64,000 nt of DNA from Marinobacter aromaticivorans (GTDB lineage: Bacteria > Pseudomonadota > Gammaproteobacteria > Pseudomonadales > Oleiphilaceae): NCBI RefSeq assembly GCF_002806975.1, contig NZ_NIHD01000002.1, positions 62,001-126,000 on the forward strand. Direction: 5' to 3'. Position numbers and translations under genes: made by a program. How positions within the stretch are numbered: the first letter of the stretch is position 1; every line of letters starts with the position of its first letter. Below, piece by piece: positions 8,554-18,563 of this stretch. Below the pieces are notes generated by a model that saw only the letters and a program-made list of their open reading frames with translations, was not told the origin of the DNA and ran no database searches.

Positions 8554-10530
8554 CTAGTCCGCCAGCTCTGCTTCCATGGCCTCTACTGTTTCACTGACAT
8601 CCAGCCATTCCGCTTCTGCATCCTCCAGCCTGGCTTTTGCCTCAGACTGCCTGCCCAGCAGTTCTTTTAACCGGTTTTTCGATTCATCGTTGTACAAGCC
8701 GGGGTCGGCAAGCTCGGCTTCCAGGCCGCTCAGAGTTTCATGCAAGGACTCCATCTGTTTTTCCAGGGTCGCCTGTTTCTTGCGGTACGGACTCAGCTTC
8801 TGCCTCAGAGCAGCTTCCGCCCGTTTGCGTGCCTTCCTGTCTTCAGCACTCTCCCCCACCGCAGCCTCTGATTCCAGCGCTGCTGTGTTAACGCCGTTTC
8901 TGGCGCCGGTCGGCTGGCGCCTTGGTGCCTCGGTATCGTCTTTTCGACGATCTGCCAGCCAGCGCTCGTAATCCTCAAGGTCGCCCTGGTATTCGGTAAC
9001 GCCACCATCATTGACCAGCCAGAACTCATCCACAGTATTCCTCAGCAGGTGCCTGTCGTGGGAGACCACCACAATAGCACCCTCGAAGTTCTGTAGTGCC
9101 ATGGTCAAAGCCTGGCGCATTTCCAGATCTAGATGGTTGGTCGGTTCGTCCAGCAACAGAAGATTGGGCTTTTGCCAGGCAATGACAGCCAGGGCTACCC
9201 GGGCCTTTTCGCCTCCCGAAAACGAGCGGATGGCGCTTAAAGCCTCGTCGCCATGAAAATCGAAACCGCCCAGGAAATTGCGAATGCTCTGCTCCGAAGC
9301 CCGGGGGGCCAAACGCTGCAGGTGCAGGAAAGGGCTGGCATCGAGATCCAGGGATTCCAGCTGGTGCTGGGCAAAGTAACCGATTGCCAGGTTCTCGCCA
9401 CAGGTTCGCTCACCTGCAATAAGCGTGCTTGCTTCACCGTGCTCACCAGGCCCAAGCAGCGCATCCATAAGGGTGGATTTGCCCGCACCGTTTGGCCCCA
9501 GCAGGCCTACACGGCTGCCCGGCAAAAGTGTCAGATTGATGTTGTCGAGAATAACCGTGTCACCATGCCCGGCCCGGCCATGGCGGATGGACAGCAACGG
9601 GCTGGACACTTTGTCGGCCATGGGAAATTCGAAGCTGAACGGTGAATCAATATGGGCAGGGGCAATCTTTTCCATCCGTTCCAGCGCTTTCACCCGGCTC
9701 TGGGCCTGACGGGCTTTCGTGGCCTTTGCCTTGAAACGATCTATAAAACGCTGGATTTCCGCGATTCTTGCCTGCTGACGCTCGAAGCCTGCCTGCTGCT
9801 GTGCCAGCCGTTCGCTGCGCTGGCCTTCAAAGGCGGAGTAGTTGCCCGTGTAAAGCTCCAGTTTACGGTTATCAAAGTGCACCACATGGGTGGCCACCCG
9901 ATCCATAAAGTCCCGGTCATGGGATATAAACAGCAGAGTACCCCCGTAGCGGCGCAACCAGTTTTCCAGCCACAGGCAGGCATCAAGATCCAGGTGGTTG
10001 GTGGGCTCATCCAGAAGCAGCAGGTCTGAAGGTCGCATCAATGCCTGCGCAAGGTTCAGCCGGATGCGCCAGCCACCGGAAAACGCCGATACAGGCCGGT
10101 CTGCGTCGCTGTCCTGAAAACCCAGCCCGCGGAGCAGGGATTCGGCTCGCCGCGGCGCGGACCAGGCTTCGTGTACATCCAGTTCGCCGTGTATGTGTGC
10201 CACCGCGTTATCATCACCCCGGCTCTCGGCTTTCTGCAGTTCCTGCTCAAGCCGCCGCAGATCAGGATCGCCATCAAGAACAAAATCACGGGCGCTTCGC
10301 CCTGTTGCCTCGACTTCCTGGGCCATGTGGGCAATGCGGCAACCACCAGGGAGTGACACACTGCCCTGCTCCGGCGCCAGCTGACCCAGCAATAGCTGGA
10401 ACAGGCTGGATTTGCCGGCACCATTGGCGCCCACGATTGCCACGCGCTGGCCCGTTTGCACAGTAAGAGTGACGGAATCTAGTAACCAGACGCCACCCCG
10501 TTGTAAACTGAGATCGGTTATCGTTAACAT
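8554..10530 (-). CDS. yheS: ABC-F family ATPase, YheS-like
   Basis: Soluble ribosome-associated ATPase with two nucleotide-binding domains and no membrane segments. Domain 1 has GANGAGKSSLF, FSGGWRIRLNLAQ and LLLDEPTNHLDLD; domain 2 has GPNGAGKSTLMD, FSGGEKARVALA and LLLDEPTNHLDLE. Between them is the charged P-site tRNA-interaction linker (about residues 235-300), and a coiled-coil C-terminal tail (about 575-658) follows a low-complexity stretch. Length 658 aa matches YheS. ABC-F proteins relieve ribosome stalling; the exact role of YheS-type members is less well known. The ATG faces the DUF2390-like gene across about 45 bases. Confidence 0.9.
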   Translation of the reverse strand: MLTITDLSLQRGGVWLLDSVTLTVQTGQRVAIVGANGAGKSSLFQLLLGQLAPEQGSVSLPGGCRIAHMAQEVEATGRSARDFVLDGDPDLRRLEQELQKAESRGDDNAVAHIHGELDVHEAWSAPRRAESLLRGLGFQDSDADRPVSAFSGGWRIRLNLAQALMRPSDLLLLDEPTNHLDLDACLWLENWLRRYGGTLLFISHDRDFMDRVATHVVHFDNRKLELYTGNYSAFEGQRSERLAQQQAGFERQQARIAEIQRFIDRFKAKATKARQAQSRVKALERMEKIAPAHIDSPFSFEFPMADKVSSPLLSIRHGRAGHGDTVILDNINLTLLPGSRVGLLGPNGAGKSTLMDALLGPGEHGEASTLIAGERTCGENLAIGYFAQHQLESLDLDASPFLHLQRLAPRASEQSIRNFLGGFDFHGDEALSAIRSFSGGEKARVALAVIAWQKPNLLLLDEPTNHLDLEMRQALTMALQNFEGAIVVVSHDRHLLRNTVDEFWLVNDGGVTEYQGDLEDYERWLADRRKDDTEAPRRQPTGARNGVNTAALESEAAVGESAEDRKARKRAEAALRQKLSPYRKKQATLEKQMESLHETLSGLEAELADPGLYNDESKNRLKELLGRQSEAKARLEDAEAEWLDVSETVEAMEAELAD

Positions 10531-10576
10531 GCTGTTATATAATCATGGTGAAATTGTCAGGAACGGTTCAGCATTT

Positions 10577-11134
10577 ATGCCATCCAACCCGGAAACCATT
10601 CCTGCTTTGGCGTTGGAATCCATGGTGTTGCCGGAAAATCTGGAGCCCGACAACCCGCTCTGGCGGTTCGCGCTGATATTCTGGCAGGACTCGCTGGCGC
10701 AGGAAACCTGTCTGGCCCTCCAGAACGAGGGCTGGAGCGTAACACGAATCCTGTGCGCCGGCTGGCTTGCGCTGAACGGCAGGATCTATTCCGGGTTTGA
10801 AGACGCTACGGTAACAGAGTGGCGCGATCGTGTAACCGGCAGTCTCCGCACGATTCGCCTGGCGATACCAAAGGCGCAGGCAGCATACAAAGCCCTGCGC
10901 TCCACCCTGGCCAGCCTGGAGCTGGAAGCAGAGCGCATAGAGCTGGCTCTGGCTTGGAGAAATCTGATGTCGCGCAACCCGGAGCACAGCAACATGGATG
11001 CAGGAGACACTTTGATACTGTCCAACCTTGCAGCTGCAGCACCAGCCGTTCATTCGGGCAAGGACACCACGCCGCTCCTGAACACCCTGGGCGACATTTT
11101 TTCCGCCCTTGATCCGGGAGACCAACCGGCATGA
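10577..11134 (+). CDS. Conserved TIGR02444/DUF2390-type protein
   Basis: A 185-aa soluble protein of unknown function. It matches the TIGR02444 family in its core: NPLWRFALIFWQ near residue 25, QNEGWSVTRILCAGWLA near 50 and a stretch of helices with charged and Leu residues after 100. No catalytic motif is visible. The ATG at 10577 gives the family N-terminus; ATG at 10622 is possible. Its stop overlaps the start of the next gene by ATGA, so the pair is translationally coupled. Function is not assigned. Confidence 0.75.
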   Translation: MPSNPETIPALALESMVLPENLEPDNPLWRFALIFWQDSLAQETCLALQNEGWSVTRILCAGWLALNGRIYSGFEDATVTEWRDRVTGSLRTIRLAIPKAQAAYKALRSTLASLELEAERIELALAWRNLMSRNPEHSNMDAGDTLILSNLAAAAPAVHSGKDTTPLLNTLGDIFSALDPGDQPA

Positions 11135-11514
11135 TGATCAAATGGCTTGTCCGGCTCTCGTTTCCTGCTCTCGGTCTGCTGTTGTTGCTGATGTTTTTTG
11201 GCCTGAATGTTCCGGCCCCGGTCTCTGAACCGGTTGCCGAAGAAACCGAGCCGGAAATACCCGCGTTTGAGGGCCTGGTTCCCTCCCCGATTCCCACCGA
11301 AGGGCCGGAGATTGTTTTCAAATGGCAAGACACTGACGGCAACTGGCATTATGCGGACCAGCCGCCGGAACACGGCCCCTGGAACACTCTTGCCATTGAA
11401 AGGCCGGATAAAAACCAGTCACCTGCCAGGCTCAGCAACCCGGAAACCGACTGGCAGTCGCCCTACAGGGCGCCCTTTTCCCTCGGCCCAAGCGCCGGGC
11501 GTAACGGGAGTTGA
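11131..11514 (+). CDS. Membrane-anchored DUF4124-like protein
   Basis: A 127-aa protein with one N-terminal hydrophobic helix (about residues 5-25), a Pro/Glu-rich spacer and a short domain FKWQDTDGNWHYADQPP that is the DUF4124 signature (W-x-D-x-x-G-x-x-x-Y-x-D-x-P-P). The body is expected in the periplasm. It is translationally coupled to the preceding gene. Function unknown. Confidence 0.75.
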   Translation: MMIKWLVRLSFPALGLLLLLMFFGLNVPAPVSEPVAEETEPEIPAFEGLVPSPIPTEGPEIVFKWQDTDGNWHYADQPPEHGPWNTLAIERPDKNQSPARLSNPETDWQSPYRAPFSLGPSAGRNGS

Positions 11515-11659
11515 CCAGGTGTTTGCTACAGCAGGCCGATCTTTGCCGTCTTAACAGATGTTCAGTGGAATCTGCGCCCTGAACCCGTTACCTTTTGCCC
11601 CTGACAAACACATTACGTGGGCTGGGGCCCATTCCCTACTGACTCAAAAGGATGATGTA

Positions 11660-12400
11660 ATGAAAAAAACGCTGCTTGCACTGGCGATCACCGGTTTGGT
11701 TGCCGGCTGCTCGACCCCCCCTGAAACCCCTGCGGATCCGGAACTGGACTCTACCAACCAGAAGGTCAGCTACGGCATGGGGCTGGTGCTGGGTGAGCGC
11801 ATGGGCAACGACCTGCCAGACCTGCAAATGGATCAGTTTCTGCAAGGTATTCAGCACGGCCATGCCGGCGACGAGGCAAACCGTCGCATGAGCCGGGAAG
11901 AAATCCAGCAGGCCCTGATGGATTACCAGAAGACACTCCAGGAGGAGCAAGGCAAACAGATGGAAGAGCTGGCACAGAAAAACCTGGACGCCGGCGAAGC
12001 CTTCCTTGCCGAGAACGCCGAGCGCGACGGTGTTGAAACAACCGAATCCGGGCTCCAGTACGAAATCCTGGAAAAAGGCAATGGTGAGCAGCCTGACGCG
12101 ACCGACACGGTGCAGGTGCACTACACCGGCGAACTTCTTTCCGGTGAGGTATTCGACAGCTCCCGCGAGCGCGGCGAGCCGGTAACCTTTGCCCTGAACC
12201 AGGTGATCCCCGGCTGGACCGAAGGCCTGCAGCTGATGAGTGAAGGTGCCCGCTACAAACTGTTCATTCCTTCAGACCTGGCCTATGGCCCCGGCGGTAA
12301 CCGCGCGATCGGCCCGAACGAGACGCTGGTTTTTGATGTGGAGCTGCTGGCCATCAACCCGGGCAAAAATGAAAGTGAAGAAAACTCTGATTCCGAGTAA
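11660..12400 (+). CDS. FKBP-type peptidyl-prolyl isomerase lipoprotein
   Basis: Envelope prolyl isomerase of the Mip/FkpA type, 246 aa. The N-terminus is a lipoprotein signal with lipobox LVAGC (Cys17). An alpha-helical dimerisation domain (about residues 30-135, with KVSYGMGLVLG) follows, then an FKBP domain (about 140-240) with VHYTGELLSGEVFDSS, VIPGWTEGLQLM and FDVELLAI. The acidic C-terminal tail is short. ATG at 11660 is preferred over an upstream in-frame ATG because it starts the signal peptide and has GGATGA-like pairing nearby. It could assist outer-membrane protein folding. Confidence 0.9.
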   Translation: MKKTLLALAITGLVAGCSTPPETPADPELDSTNQKVSYGMGLVLGERMGNDLPDLQMDQFLQGIQHGHAGDEANRRMSREEIQQALMDYQKTLQEEQGKQMEELAQKNLDAGEAFLAENAERDGVETTESGLQYEILEKGNGEQPDATDTVQVHYTGELLSGEVFDSSRERGEPVTFALNQVIPGWTEGLQLMSEGARYKLFIPSDLAYGPGGNRAIGPNETLVFDVELLAINPGKNESEENSDSE

Positions 12401-12434
12401 GGCCGTCAATCCATTTCAGCCCGCCTGAAATCGA

Positions 12435-12474
12435 AAAAGCCTCATCAGCGGTAACGCTGGATGAGGCTTTTTTT
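12435..12474. terminator. Intrinsic terminator between FKBP gene and rsd
   Basis: A long stem with AAAAGCCTCATC pairing to GATGAGGCTTTT and an inner AGCG/CGCT extension around a GTAA loop, followed by a T-run. It lies between convergent genes and can work in both directions. Confidence 0.9.
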
Positions 12475-12493
12475 GTTTTATGCCAGCCTCAGA

Positions 12494-12973
12494 TCAGGCT
12501 GATGCCACCTTGTCTGCATGCACATTGTGCAAATGCTCAATCAGGAAATCTTCCATCTCGAAGCGGCTTTCCAGAGTTTCACCCAAGCGGGAGAGCTGTT
12601 CAAAAAGTGCTTTCACATCATCTTCGGACAACTCGCTTCCATCCAGCTGATCATTGAAATTCAGGGCGACTTCTGTGGTTTGCTCAATCCGGGGATACAG
12701 CTTCGCCGCCAACTCCAGCCCGCCATCGTTGAATTCCCGGGCTTCCCGTACCAACTGCTCGTATATTTCAAAATGCCCGGTAGAAACGTAGTCCACCAGT
12801 GCTTCACACAGCCGCACGAATTTCTGCTTCAGGGCTTCGGTCTGGGAGAAGTCGCTTTCTCCGGATAAATCGCAGTAATGAACCAGCAACTCCTGACGAT
12901 CCCTGAGCCAGCGATCAATGAGTTCGCTCACGCCACCCCAACGCTCCCTGGCATTTCGGCAATTTTCCAACAT
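12494..12973 (-). CDS. rsd: Anti-sigma-70 factor Rsd/AlgQ family
   Basis: Binds free RpoD and shifts RNA polymerase to alternative sigma factors; in Pseudomonas AlgQ affects alginate and siderophore genes. The 159-aa all-helical protein begins MLENCRNARERWGGVSELIDRWL, keeping the conserved W-G-x-x-x-x-x-x-D-x-W-L segment, and has RQELLVHYC soon after. Length matches the family. Transcribed alone toward the FKBP terminator. Confidence 0.92.
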   Translation of the reverse strand: MLENCRNARERWGGVSELIDRWLRDRQELLVHYCDLSGESDFSQTEALKQKFVRLCEALVDYVSTGHFEIYEQLVREAREFNDGGLELAAKLYPRIEQTTEVALNFNDQLDGSELSEDDVKALFEQLSRLGETLESRFEMEDFLIEHLHNVHADKVASA

Positions 12974-13075
12974 GACGCCTGTTCTCCACTTGATAATCCG
13001 GCTATTGAGCCCCGATGCTGATACTTATTAATTCCAGATCAAGTTACCCCAAGCCGACTGCCTGTCGCAACCGTT

Positions 13076-13582
13076 TCAGCCCGCTATCCAGCTTTTCGGC
13101 CTGCCCCGGTGGAAAAGCATGGTGAGCCCAAGAACAACCAGGACAGCGAAAAAGACAGCACTCCAGCCCGGGATACTCAAACCAAGAAAGCGCCAGACCA
13201 CCGCCGCACAGTCCCCGGTGCCTTTGAGCGCAGTCGCCAGCACTTCGGATAAAGGCAACACCTCGAGCATATAATCCACCGAGGGGCCGCAGGCAGGCAC
13301 CTGGTCAGCCGGCAGGCTCTGTAGCCAGAGCTGGCGACCCGCCATGCCCAGCCCGGCCCCCGCCGTGACCATCAGCAGCAAACCGTAAAGCCGTAACCCC
13401 AGGTCTCCCGGGCCATGCAAAGCCGCCAGAAGACTGATAAGGCCTACGCCCATAAAGCCAAAGCGCTGAAGCCAGCACAAAGGGCAGGGTTCAAGCCCCA
13501 TTACATGCTCCATATAAAAAGCCACACCCAGCAAAGCCGCGCAGACCACAAATATGCAGGCAAAAATTACTCTTGCTTTCAC
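13076..13582 (-). CDS. dsbB: Disulfide bond formation protein DsbB
   Basis: Inner-membrane quinone reductase that reoxidises DsbA. The 168-aa protein has four hydrophobic segments. The first periplasmic loop has the redox pair in CPLCWLQR (about residues 33-36); the second loop has cysteines in VPACGPS and GTGDCAAV, as required for the electron relay. It is convergent with rsd only through an intergenic gap of about 100 bases and is divergent from the fliL-like gene. No dsbA is in the window. Confidence 0.95.
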   Translation of the reverse strand: MKARVIFACIFVVCAALLGVAFYMEHVMGLEPCPLCWLQRFGFMGVGLISLLAALHGPGDLGLRLYGLLLMVTAGAGLGMAGRQLWLQSLPADQVPACGPSVDYMLEVLPLSEVLATALKGTGDCAAVVWRFLGLSIPGWSAVFFAVLVVLGLTMLFHRGRPKSWIAG

Positions 13583-13696
13583 AAAGTTACCTCGGTTTTC
13601 CCCAAATGCGTTGCCGGGCCTGCTATTCTCGTTTTATTCGGCAGGCACGCTGCTGATTTCGTCACTAAACCCTAAACCATCACTAACTGCAAGCAT

Positions 13697-14134
13697 ATGA
13701 CACATCAGCCAAAATTTGCTTTGTTCGGTCTTATACTGCTGTTTGCACTGGCCCCTGCCGGCTGGGCGGAAGAAGCTCCCGATGAGGAAGTAACAGAGAA
13801 ATCCGGGTTCACGGACTACATCGCCATGGATCCGGCATTCGTGACCCATGTGGGCGGCCCTGGTGGCAAACTTACCTATCTGAAAGCTTCAGTCAGCCTT
13901 CGTGCCTCGCAGAAGTCCACACGAGCCGCCGTGGATGCCCACATGCCAAGGCTGCGCCACGAACTTGTAATGCTGTTTGGTGAGCAGACAGATACAGACA
14001 AGCTGACCACTATGGATGGCCAGCAGGCGCTTCGGGAGGAAGCGAAATCAAGAATAAACGGGGTGCTGGAAGAACAGCACACCGGCGAAGCCATTACCGG
14101 CGTGCTGTTTACGGAGTTCGTGGTACAAAAGTAA
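13697..14134 (+). CDS. FliL-like flagellar basal body-associated protein
   Basis: A 145-aa protein ending in a FliL-type domain: LTYLKASVSLR, then MPRLRHELVMLFGEQT and the C-terminal ITGVLFTEFVVQ strand that is typical of FliL. Instead of the usual uncleaved membrane anchor, the N-terminus looks like a cleavable signal peptide (hydrophobic stretch ending LAPAGWAEE), so the product may be a free periplasmic protein. It is far from any flagellar gene in this window, suggesting a paralogue of the canonical fliL. Confidence 0.8.
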   Translation: MTHQPKFALFGLILLFALAPAGWAEEAPDEEVTEKSGFTDYIAMDPAFVTHVGGPGGKLTYLKASVSLRASQKSTRAAVDAHMPRLRHELVMLFGEQTDTDKLTTMDGQQALREEAKSRINGVLEEQHTGEAITGVLFTEFVVQK

Positions 14135-14161
14135 CGAAAAGCGGCTCAGAGACCGGAGACT

Positions 14162-14389
14162 TCAGGCAATCCGGGAAAACAGGTCATCACCCCGGTCATT
14201 CCGCGCGGCGGCTTCTTCCCGGACAGCTTCCTCTGCATCATCCCAGCCCGCTTCCCAGGCTGCCACGACCACCTCACCACGATAGGGGCAACGGGTTTTA
14301 TCCATACCCATGGAAGCCGCCATATAACCCTGGCGATAGGCTTTGTTCAGCGTTTCAACGTCCCAGCCGAGTTTCATATCCCTGGCCAT
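14162..14389 (-). CDS. Ribosome modulation factor-like protein
   Basis: A 75-aa protein with the Rmf pattern: AYRQGYMAASMG, then CPYRG, then W-E-A-G-W about 15 residues later, matching the G-Y-x-A and CPY-x-W-x-x-G-W elements of ribosome modulation factor, which dimerises 70S ribosomes in stationary phase. It is longer than the 55-aa E. coli protein, with an acidic, Arg-containing C-terminal extension (EAAARNDRGDDLFSRIA). It follows gshA but is separated from it by about 140 bases. The family assignment is by motif; ribosome hibernation activity is inferred. Confidence 0.75.
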   Translation of the reverse strand: MARDMKLGWDVETLNKAYRQGYMAASMGMDKTRCPYRGEVVVAAWEAGWDDAEEAVREEAAARNDRGDDLFSRIA

Positions 14390-14529
14390 GTCACCTCTCC
14401 TTTCCCGATGTAACAGAAGTTAACACCGGCATCAGAAAGTAACAAATTTTTGTTCACCTTCTGTGAAGCAGGCCCGCAACGATTGTTAACTGAACAAGCC
14501 GGTGCAGCAAGCGGACAGACCTGCGCTCT

Positions 14530-16083
14530 TCAGGAACGCAGGTATCGTTCGAGAAAATCACTGAATGCCAGGGTGTCCGAGGCCTCAATCCGTTCCTGTT
14601 CTGCCAGAGATTCCCTGCTCGCCGCGGCAAAGGCTGCCTGCACCTCCGGGGCCAGACCCTCATAGCGGAGCACATTCTGGTGCTGCAGCGCCATCTCCAT
14701 GCCCCAGTCCCGATGCCCCTGCCCGGAAGCCTGCATGGCCTGGATCACCCGCGCCGAGGGCACCTGGCTGTCTCCGGAAAGCACGCTTTGCTGCACGGAC
14801 AGGGCGTTACGGTAAACCTCACCCCCATTAAAACCATCCAACACTTCTGCCAGCGGCTCAAGGCGGTCCAGTATTGCCCTGGCGGCGTCTGCAACGGGCG
14901 TACGCTTGCCGCCCTGGCAAAGTTCAAGCTCGCGATTGCGCCCCCTGGCGACAACATCCTTGTAGTTGTCATCCAGCATACTGCACTCCGCATCGTCGAT
15001 TCGTGGCGACTCTGACAGCAAACAATCCAGCAGGAAGAGATCAAGGAAGTCCACCTGGGCTTCGCTGACACCGACCGGGGAGAAAGGATCCAGATCCAGG
15101 CAGCGCACCTCGATGTATTCCACACCACGGGATTCCAGCGCGTGAATCGGCTTCTCGCCGATCTGGGTGGTGCGTTTGGGACGGATTGCGCTGTAATACT
15201 CGTTTTCTATCTGCAGCACGTTGGTGTTGATCTGGATAAACTCGCCATTACGCTTCGTGCCAATAGCCTCATACGCGGGCCAGTTGGTATGAATGGCGCG
15301 GTCCAGCGTCTGGGTGTAGGTACTGAGTTTGTTGAAACAGATATTCAACGAGGACTGGGCATTGTTGTGATAACCCAGATCACCCATGCGCAACGAGGTG
15401 GCATGCTCACCAAACCAGCTACGCGCATCAAAACGGGTAAGTTCGTGACGCACACCCTCAACAAAACTCGCATCCAGGGCCGGCGAGGCGCCGAACAGCA
15501 GCATCAGCAACCAGCTTCTGCGACGGAAGTTGCGAATCAGCCAGAAATACTGGTCCGACTTGAAATCCTTCATGCTCTGCTGGTCGCCGAGCGCGCTTTT
15601 CCAGATTTCCCAGAAACTGTCCGGTAGCGACAGGTTGTAGTGAGTGCCGGCTATGCTTTGCATCATGCGGCCATATCGCACCGCCAGCCCCTGGCGGTAC
15701 ACATGCTTTAGCCGCCCGGTGTTGGAGGTGCCGTATTGGGCGATGGGGATACTGGCGTCGCCATCCAGCTCACAAGGCATGCTCGCCGGCCAGAAAACCT
15801 CGTCGCCCAGGTTCTGCTGCACGAAGCGATGGATGTTGCGCAGAGACTCAAGCATCTCCGCTGTGCTGCTGCACACTGGGGTTATCAGCTCGAGCAAAGC
15901 CTCGGAATAGTCCGTTGTGATTGACGGATGCGTAAGTGCGGAGCCCAGGGCCTCCGGATGCGGCGTTTGTGCAATAAAGCCGTTACGGTCAACGCGCAAA
16001 CCTTCTTTCTCGACTCCTTTGAGAAACCCGCCCCAGTCGCTGGCGGCGAACTGACGAAAAACAGAATGCCGGGATTCGGCCAT
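14530..16083 (-). CDS. gshA: Glutamate-cysteine ligase
   Basis: First enzyme of glutathione synthesis: ATP-dependent formation of gamma-glutamylcysteine in the cytoplasm. The 517-aa product has the gammaproteobacterial GshA features KGVEKEGLRV near the N-terminus, THPSITTDYSEALLELITP, and VEYIEVRCLDLDPFSPVG in the middle. AGGAG seven bases before ATG 16083 decides the start over an ATG 18 bases upstream. It follows tex by 69 bases and may share its transcript. Confidence 0.96.
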   Translation of the reverse strand: MAESRHSVFRQFAASDWGGFLKGVEKEGLRVDRNGFIAQTPHPEALGSALTHPSITTDYSEALLELITPVCSSTAEMLESLRNIHRFVQQNLGDEVFWPASMPCELDGDASIPIAQYGTSNTGRLKHVYRQGLAVRYGRMMQSIAGTHYNLSLPDSFWEIWKSALGDQQSMKDFKSDQYFWLIRNFRRRSWLLMLLFGASPALDASFVEGVRHELTRFDARSWFGEHATSLRMGDLGYHNNAQSSLNICFNKLSTYTQTLDRAIHTNWPAYEAIGTKRNGEFIQINTNVLQIENEYYSAIRPKRTTQIGEKPIHALESRGVEYIEVRCLDLDPFSPVGVSEAQVDFLDLFLLDCLLSESPRIDDAECSMLDDNYKDVVARGRNRELELCQGGKRTPVADAARAILDRLEPLAEVLDGFNGGEVYRNALSVQQSVLSGDSQVPSARVIQAMQASGQGHRDWGMEMALQHQNVLRYEGLAPEVQAAFAAASRESLAEQERIEASDTLAFSDFLERYLRS

Positions 16084-16152
16084 GATTGACTCCTGCTGCA
16101 ACCGGCTGCGCCTTGTGGGCCTGCGCCGGTTGTTGGAAATAGTTGAAAGCGC

Positions 16153-18516
16153 TTAACGCTTGTCCTTACGGGCCGATGCGAACGCCTGTGCCAGCGCTCC
16201 TGCCATGGCGCCCTGATCCGCGCCCTTGCTCTGGCGCCGGGATGAGGGTTTGTCCGCCCCCTGCCCACTGCTGCGGCTGCCGGCATTCGAGCCTCCCGCC
16301 GCACGCCCCGAGCCCGGGCGCCTGGAATCGCTTTTCCCGCCAGGCTGATCATCCAGCCGCATCGACAGTGCAATTCGTTTGCGGGGGATATCCACCTCCA
16401 TCACTTTTACCTTTACAATATCCCCGGCTTTTACCACCTCGCGCGGGTCTTTCACAAAGGTATGGGACAGCGCGGAAATATGCACCAGCCCGTCCTGGTG
16501 CACGCCGATGTCCACAAACGCCCCGAAATTGGTGACATTGGTCACAGAGCCCTCCAGAGTCATACCAGGCTCCAGGTCACTGAGGGTTTCCACACCTTCC
16601 TCAAAACTCGCAAACCGGAACTCGGGGCGCGGATCACGACCAGGCTTCTCCAGCTCCGAGAGGATATCCCTGATGGTTGGCACACCGAACTGTTCTGTTA
16701 CGTAATCCTGGGGATTCAGACCACGCAGGAACGTCGCATCACCGATAATATCGTCAACCTTGCGATTGTTCCTGGCAGCAATGGCTTCCACCACGCCGTA
16801 CGCTTCCGGATGCACAGATGACCGGTCCAGGGCATTTTCACCACCGGCAATGCGCAGGAAGCCCGCCGCCTGTTCAAAGGTGCGCTCGCCCAGCCGGGAC
16901 ACTTTCAACAGCTGTTTGCGATTACGGAACATGCCGTTCTGGTTGCGGAATTCGACGATGTTCTGGGCAATGCTCTGGTTCAGGCCAGACACTCTTGATA
17001 AAAGAGGCGCTGACGCCGTATTCAGGTCTACACCGACACCGTTAACACAATCTTCCACCACCGCATCCAGGCTGCGGGAGAGCTGAACCTGGGATACGTC
17101 GTGCTGGTACTGACCAACACCAATGGATTTTGGCTCAATCTTCACCAGCTCGGCCAGTGGATCCTGTAACCGGCGGGCAATAGACACAGCACCGCGAATG
17201 GTCACGTCCAGATCCGGTAACTCTTTGGAGGCAAATTCGGACGCGGAATAGATGGATGCGCCGGACTCGTTCACAACAATCCGGGCCAGCTTGAGCTCCG
17301 GATAACGTTTGCAGAGATCTCCTACCAGCTTTTCGGTCTCACGGGATGCTGTTCCATTACCTATGGCAATCAATTCAATCCGGTGTTCACGGCACCAGGC
17401 CGCAAGCTGTTCAATAGAGCGGTCCCACTGGTTTTTGGGCGCGTGGGGGTAAATAGCCCCATGCCCGACCACCTGCCCGGTTCCGTCAATAACCGCGACT
17501 TTTACACCCGTACGCAAACCGGGGTCCAGCCCGAGAGTCGGGCGCGGCCCGGCGGGTGCCAGCAACAGCAGATCCTTGAGGTTGGCCGCAAACACGTTTA
17601 TGGCTTCGGCTTCGGCAGCTTCACGCACCTGCGCCATCAGATCGGTTTCAATCTGGGTGGAAAGCTTTACCCGCCAGGTCCAGCGCACCACTTCTGACAG
17701 CCACTTGTCCGCGGCACGACCCTTGTCACGGATATGAAAGCGTGCGGCAATGCGCTGTTCTGCGGGGTGAGGCTGGCGACGGTCATCATCCGCATCCCCC
17801 ACAACCAGTGTGTAGGCAAGAATGCCTTCATTGCGACCGCGAAGAATGGCCAGGGCCCGATGGGAAGGCACTTTCTTCAGGGGCTCTGTGTGCTCAAAGT
17901 AATCCCGGAACTTGGCGCCTTCGTTCTCCTTGCCCTCAATCACGCTGACCTTCAACTGCCCTTGCTGCCAGATGAAGTCGCGCAGCTCACCCAGAAGTTC
18001 TGCATCTTCCGCGAAGCGTTCCATCAGGATATAACGGGCACCCTCAAGCGCAGCTTTGGTGTCAGCAACACCGGCATCCGCGTTTACGTAGGTTTGTGCC
18101 GTAGCCTCCGGCTCCAGGGTCGGGTCGCCATACAAGGCGTCAGCCAATGGCTCCAGGCCCGCTTCCCGGGCAATCTGGGCTTTGGTGCGGCGCTTGGGCT
18201 TGTAGGGGAGGTAAAGATCTTCCAGGCGGTTCTTGGTTTCGGCGTCGGCAATACTGGCTCGCAGTTCGTCCGTCAGCTTGCCCTGCTCCTCAATGCTTTT
18301 GAGGATGGTACTGCGGCGATCCTCCAGCTCCCGGAGATAACGCAGGCGCTCCTCAAGGGTGCGCAGCTGGCTGTCGTCCAGGGAGCCGGTCACCTCTTTC
18401 CGGTACCGGGCAATAAATGGAACGGTGGAACCTTCGTCCAGCAGGGCGATGGTGGCATTAACCTGTTGCTCGCGTACGCCGAGTTCGTCGGCGATGCGCC
18501 TGGAGATACTGTTCAT
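16153..18516 (-). CDS. tex: RNA-binding transcription accessory protein Tex
   Basis: Nucleic-acid-binding protein that affects transcription and RNA turnover. The 787 residues show the Tex architecture: N-terminal helical/HTH region, YqgF/RNase-H-like domain beginning [17 protein letters not shown] (about residue 330), helix-hairpin-helix segment with [17 protein letters not shown] (about 500), and S1 domain with [19 protein letters not shown] (about 650). A basic, Ser/Gly-rich low-complexity tail follows the S1 domain. The start at 18516 has an AGAGG ribosome site; an upstream in-frame ATG adds unrelated residues. It follows the GGDEF/EAL gene by 47 bases. Confidence 0.95.
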   Translation of the reverse strand: MNSISRRIADELGVREQQVNATIALLDEGSTVPFIARYRKEVTGSLDDSQLRTLEERLRYLRELEDRRSTILKSIEEQGKLTDELRASIADAETKNRLEDLYLPYKPKRRTKAQIAREAGLEPLADALYGDPTLEPEATAQTYVNADAGVADTKAALEGARYILMERFAEDAELLGELRDFIWQQGQLKVSVIEGKENEGAKFRDYFEHTEPLKKVPSHRALAILRGRNEGILAYTLVVGDADDDRRQPHPAEQRIAARFHIRDKGRAADKWLSEVVRWTWRVKLSTQIETDLMAQVREAAEAEAINVFAANLKDLLLLAPAGPRPTLGLDPGLRTGVKVAVIDGTGQVVGHGAIYPHAPKNQWDRSIEQLAAWCREHRIELIAIGNGTASRETEKLVGDLCKRYPELKLARIVVNESGASIYSASEFASKELPDLDVTIRGAVSIARRLQDPLAELVKIEPKSIGVGQYQHDVSQVQLSRSLDAVVEDCVNGVGVDLNTASAPLLSRVSGLNQSIAQNIVEFRNQNGMFRNRKQLLKVSRLGERTFEQAAGFLRIAGGENALDRSSVHPEAYGVVEAIAARNNRKVDDIIGDATFLRGLNPQDYVTEQFGVPTIRDILSELEKPGRDPRPEFRFASFEEGVETLSDLEPGMTLEGSVTNVTNFGAFVDIGVHQDGLVHISALSHTFVKDPREVVKAGDIVKVKVMEVDIPRKRIALSMRLDDQPGGKSDSRRPGSGRAAGGSNAGSRSSGQGADKPSSRRQSKGADQGAMAGALAQAFASARKDKR

Positions 18517-18563
18517 GCAACCTCTGTGATGCGTTTCTGATAAAGCAGCAAAGGTACAGTGGC

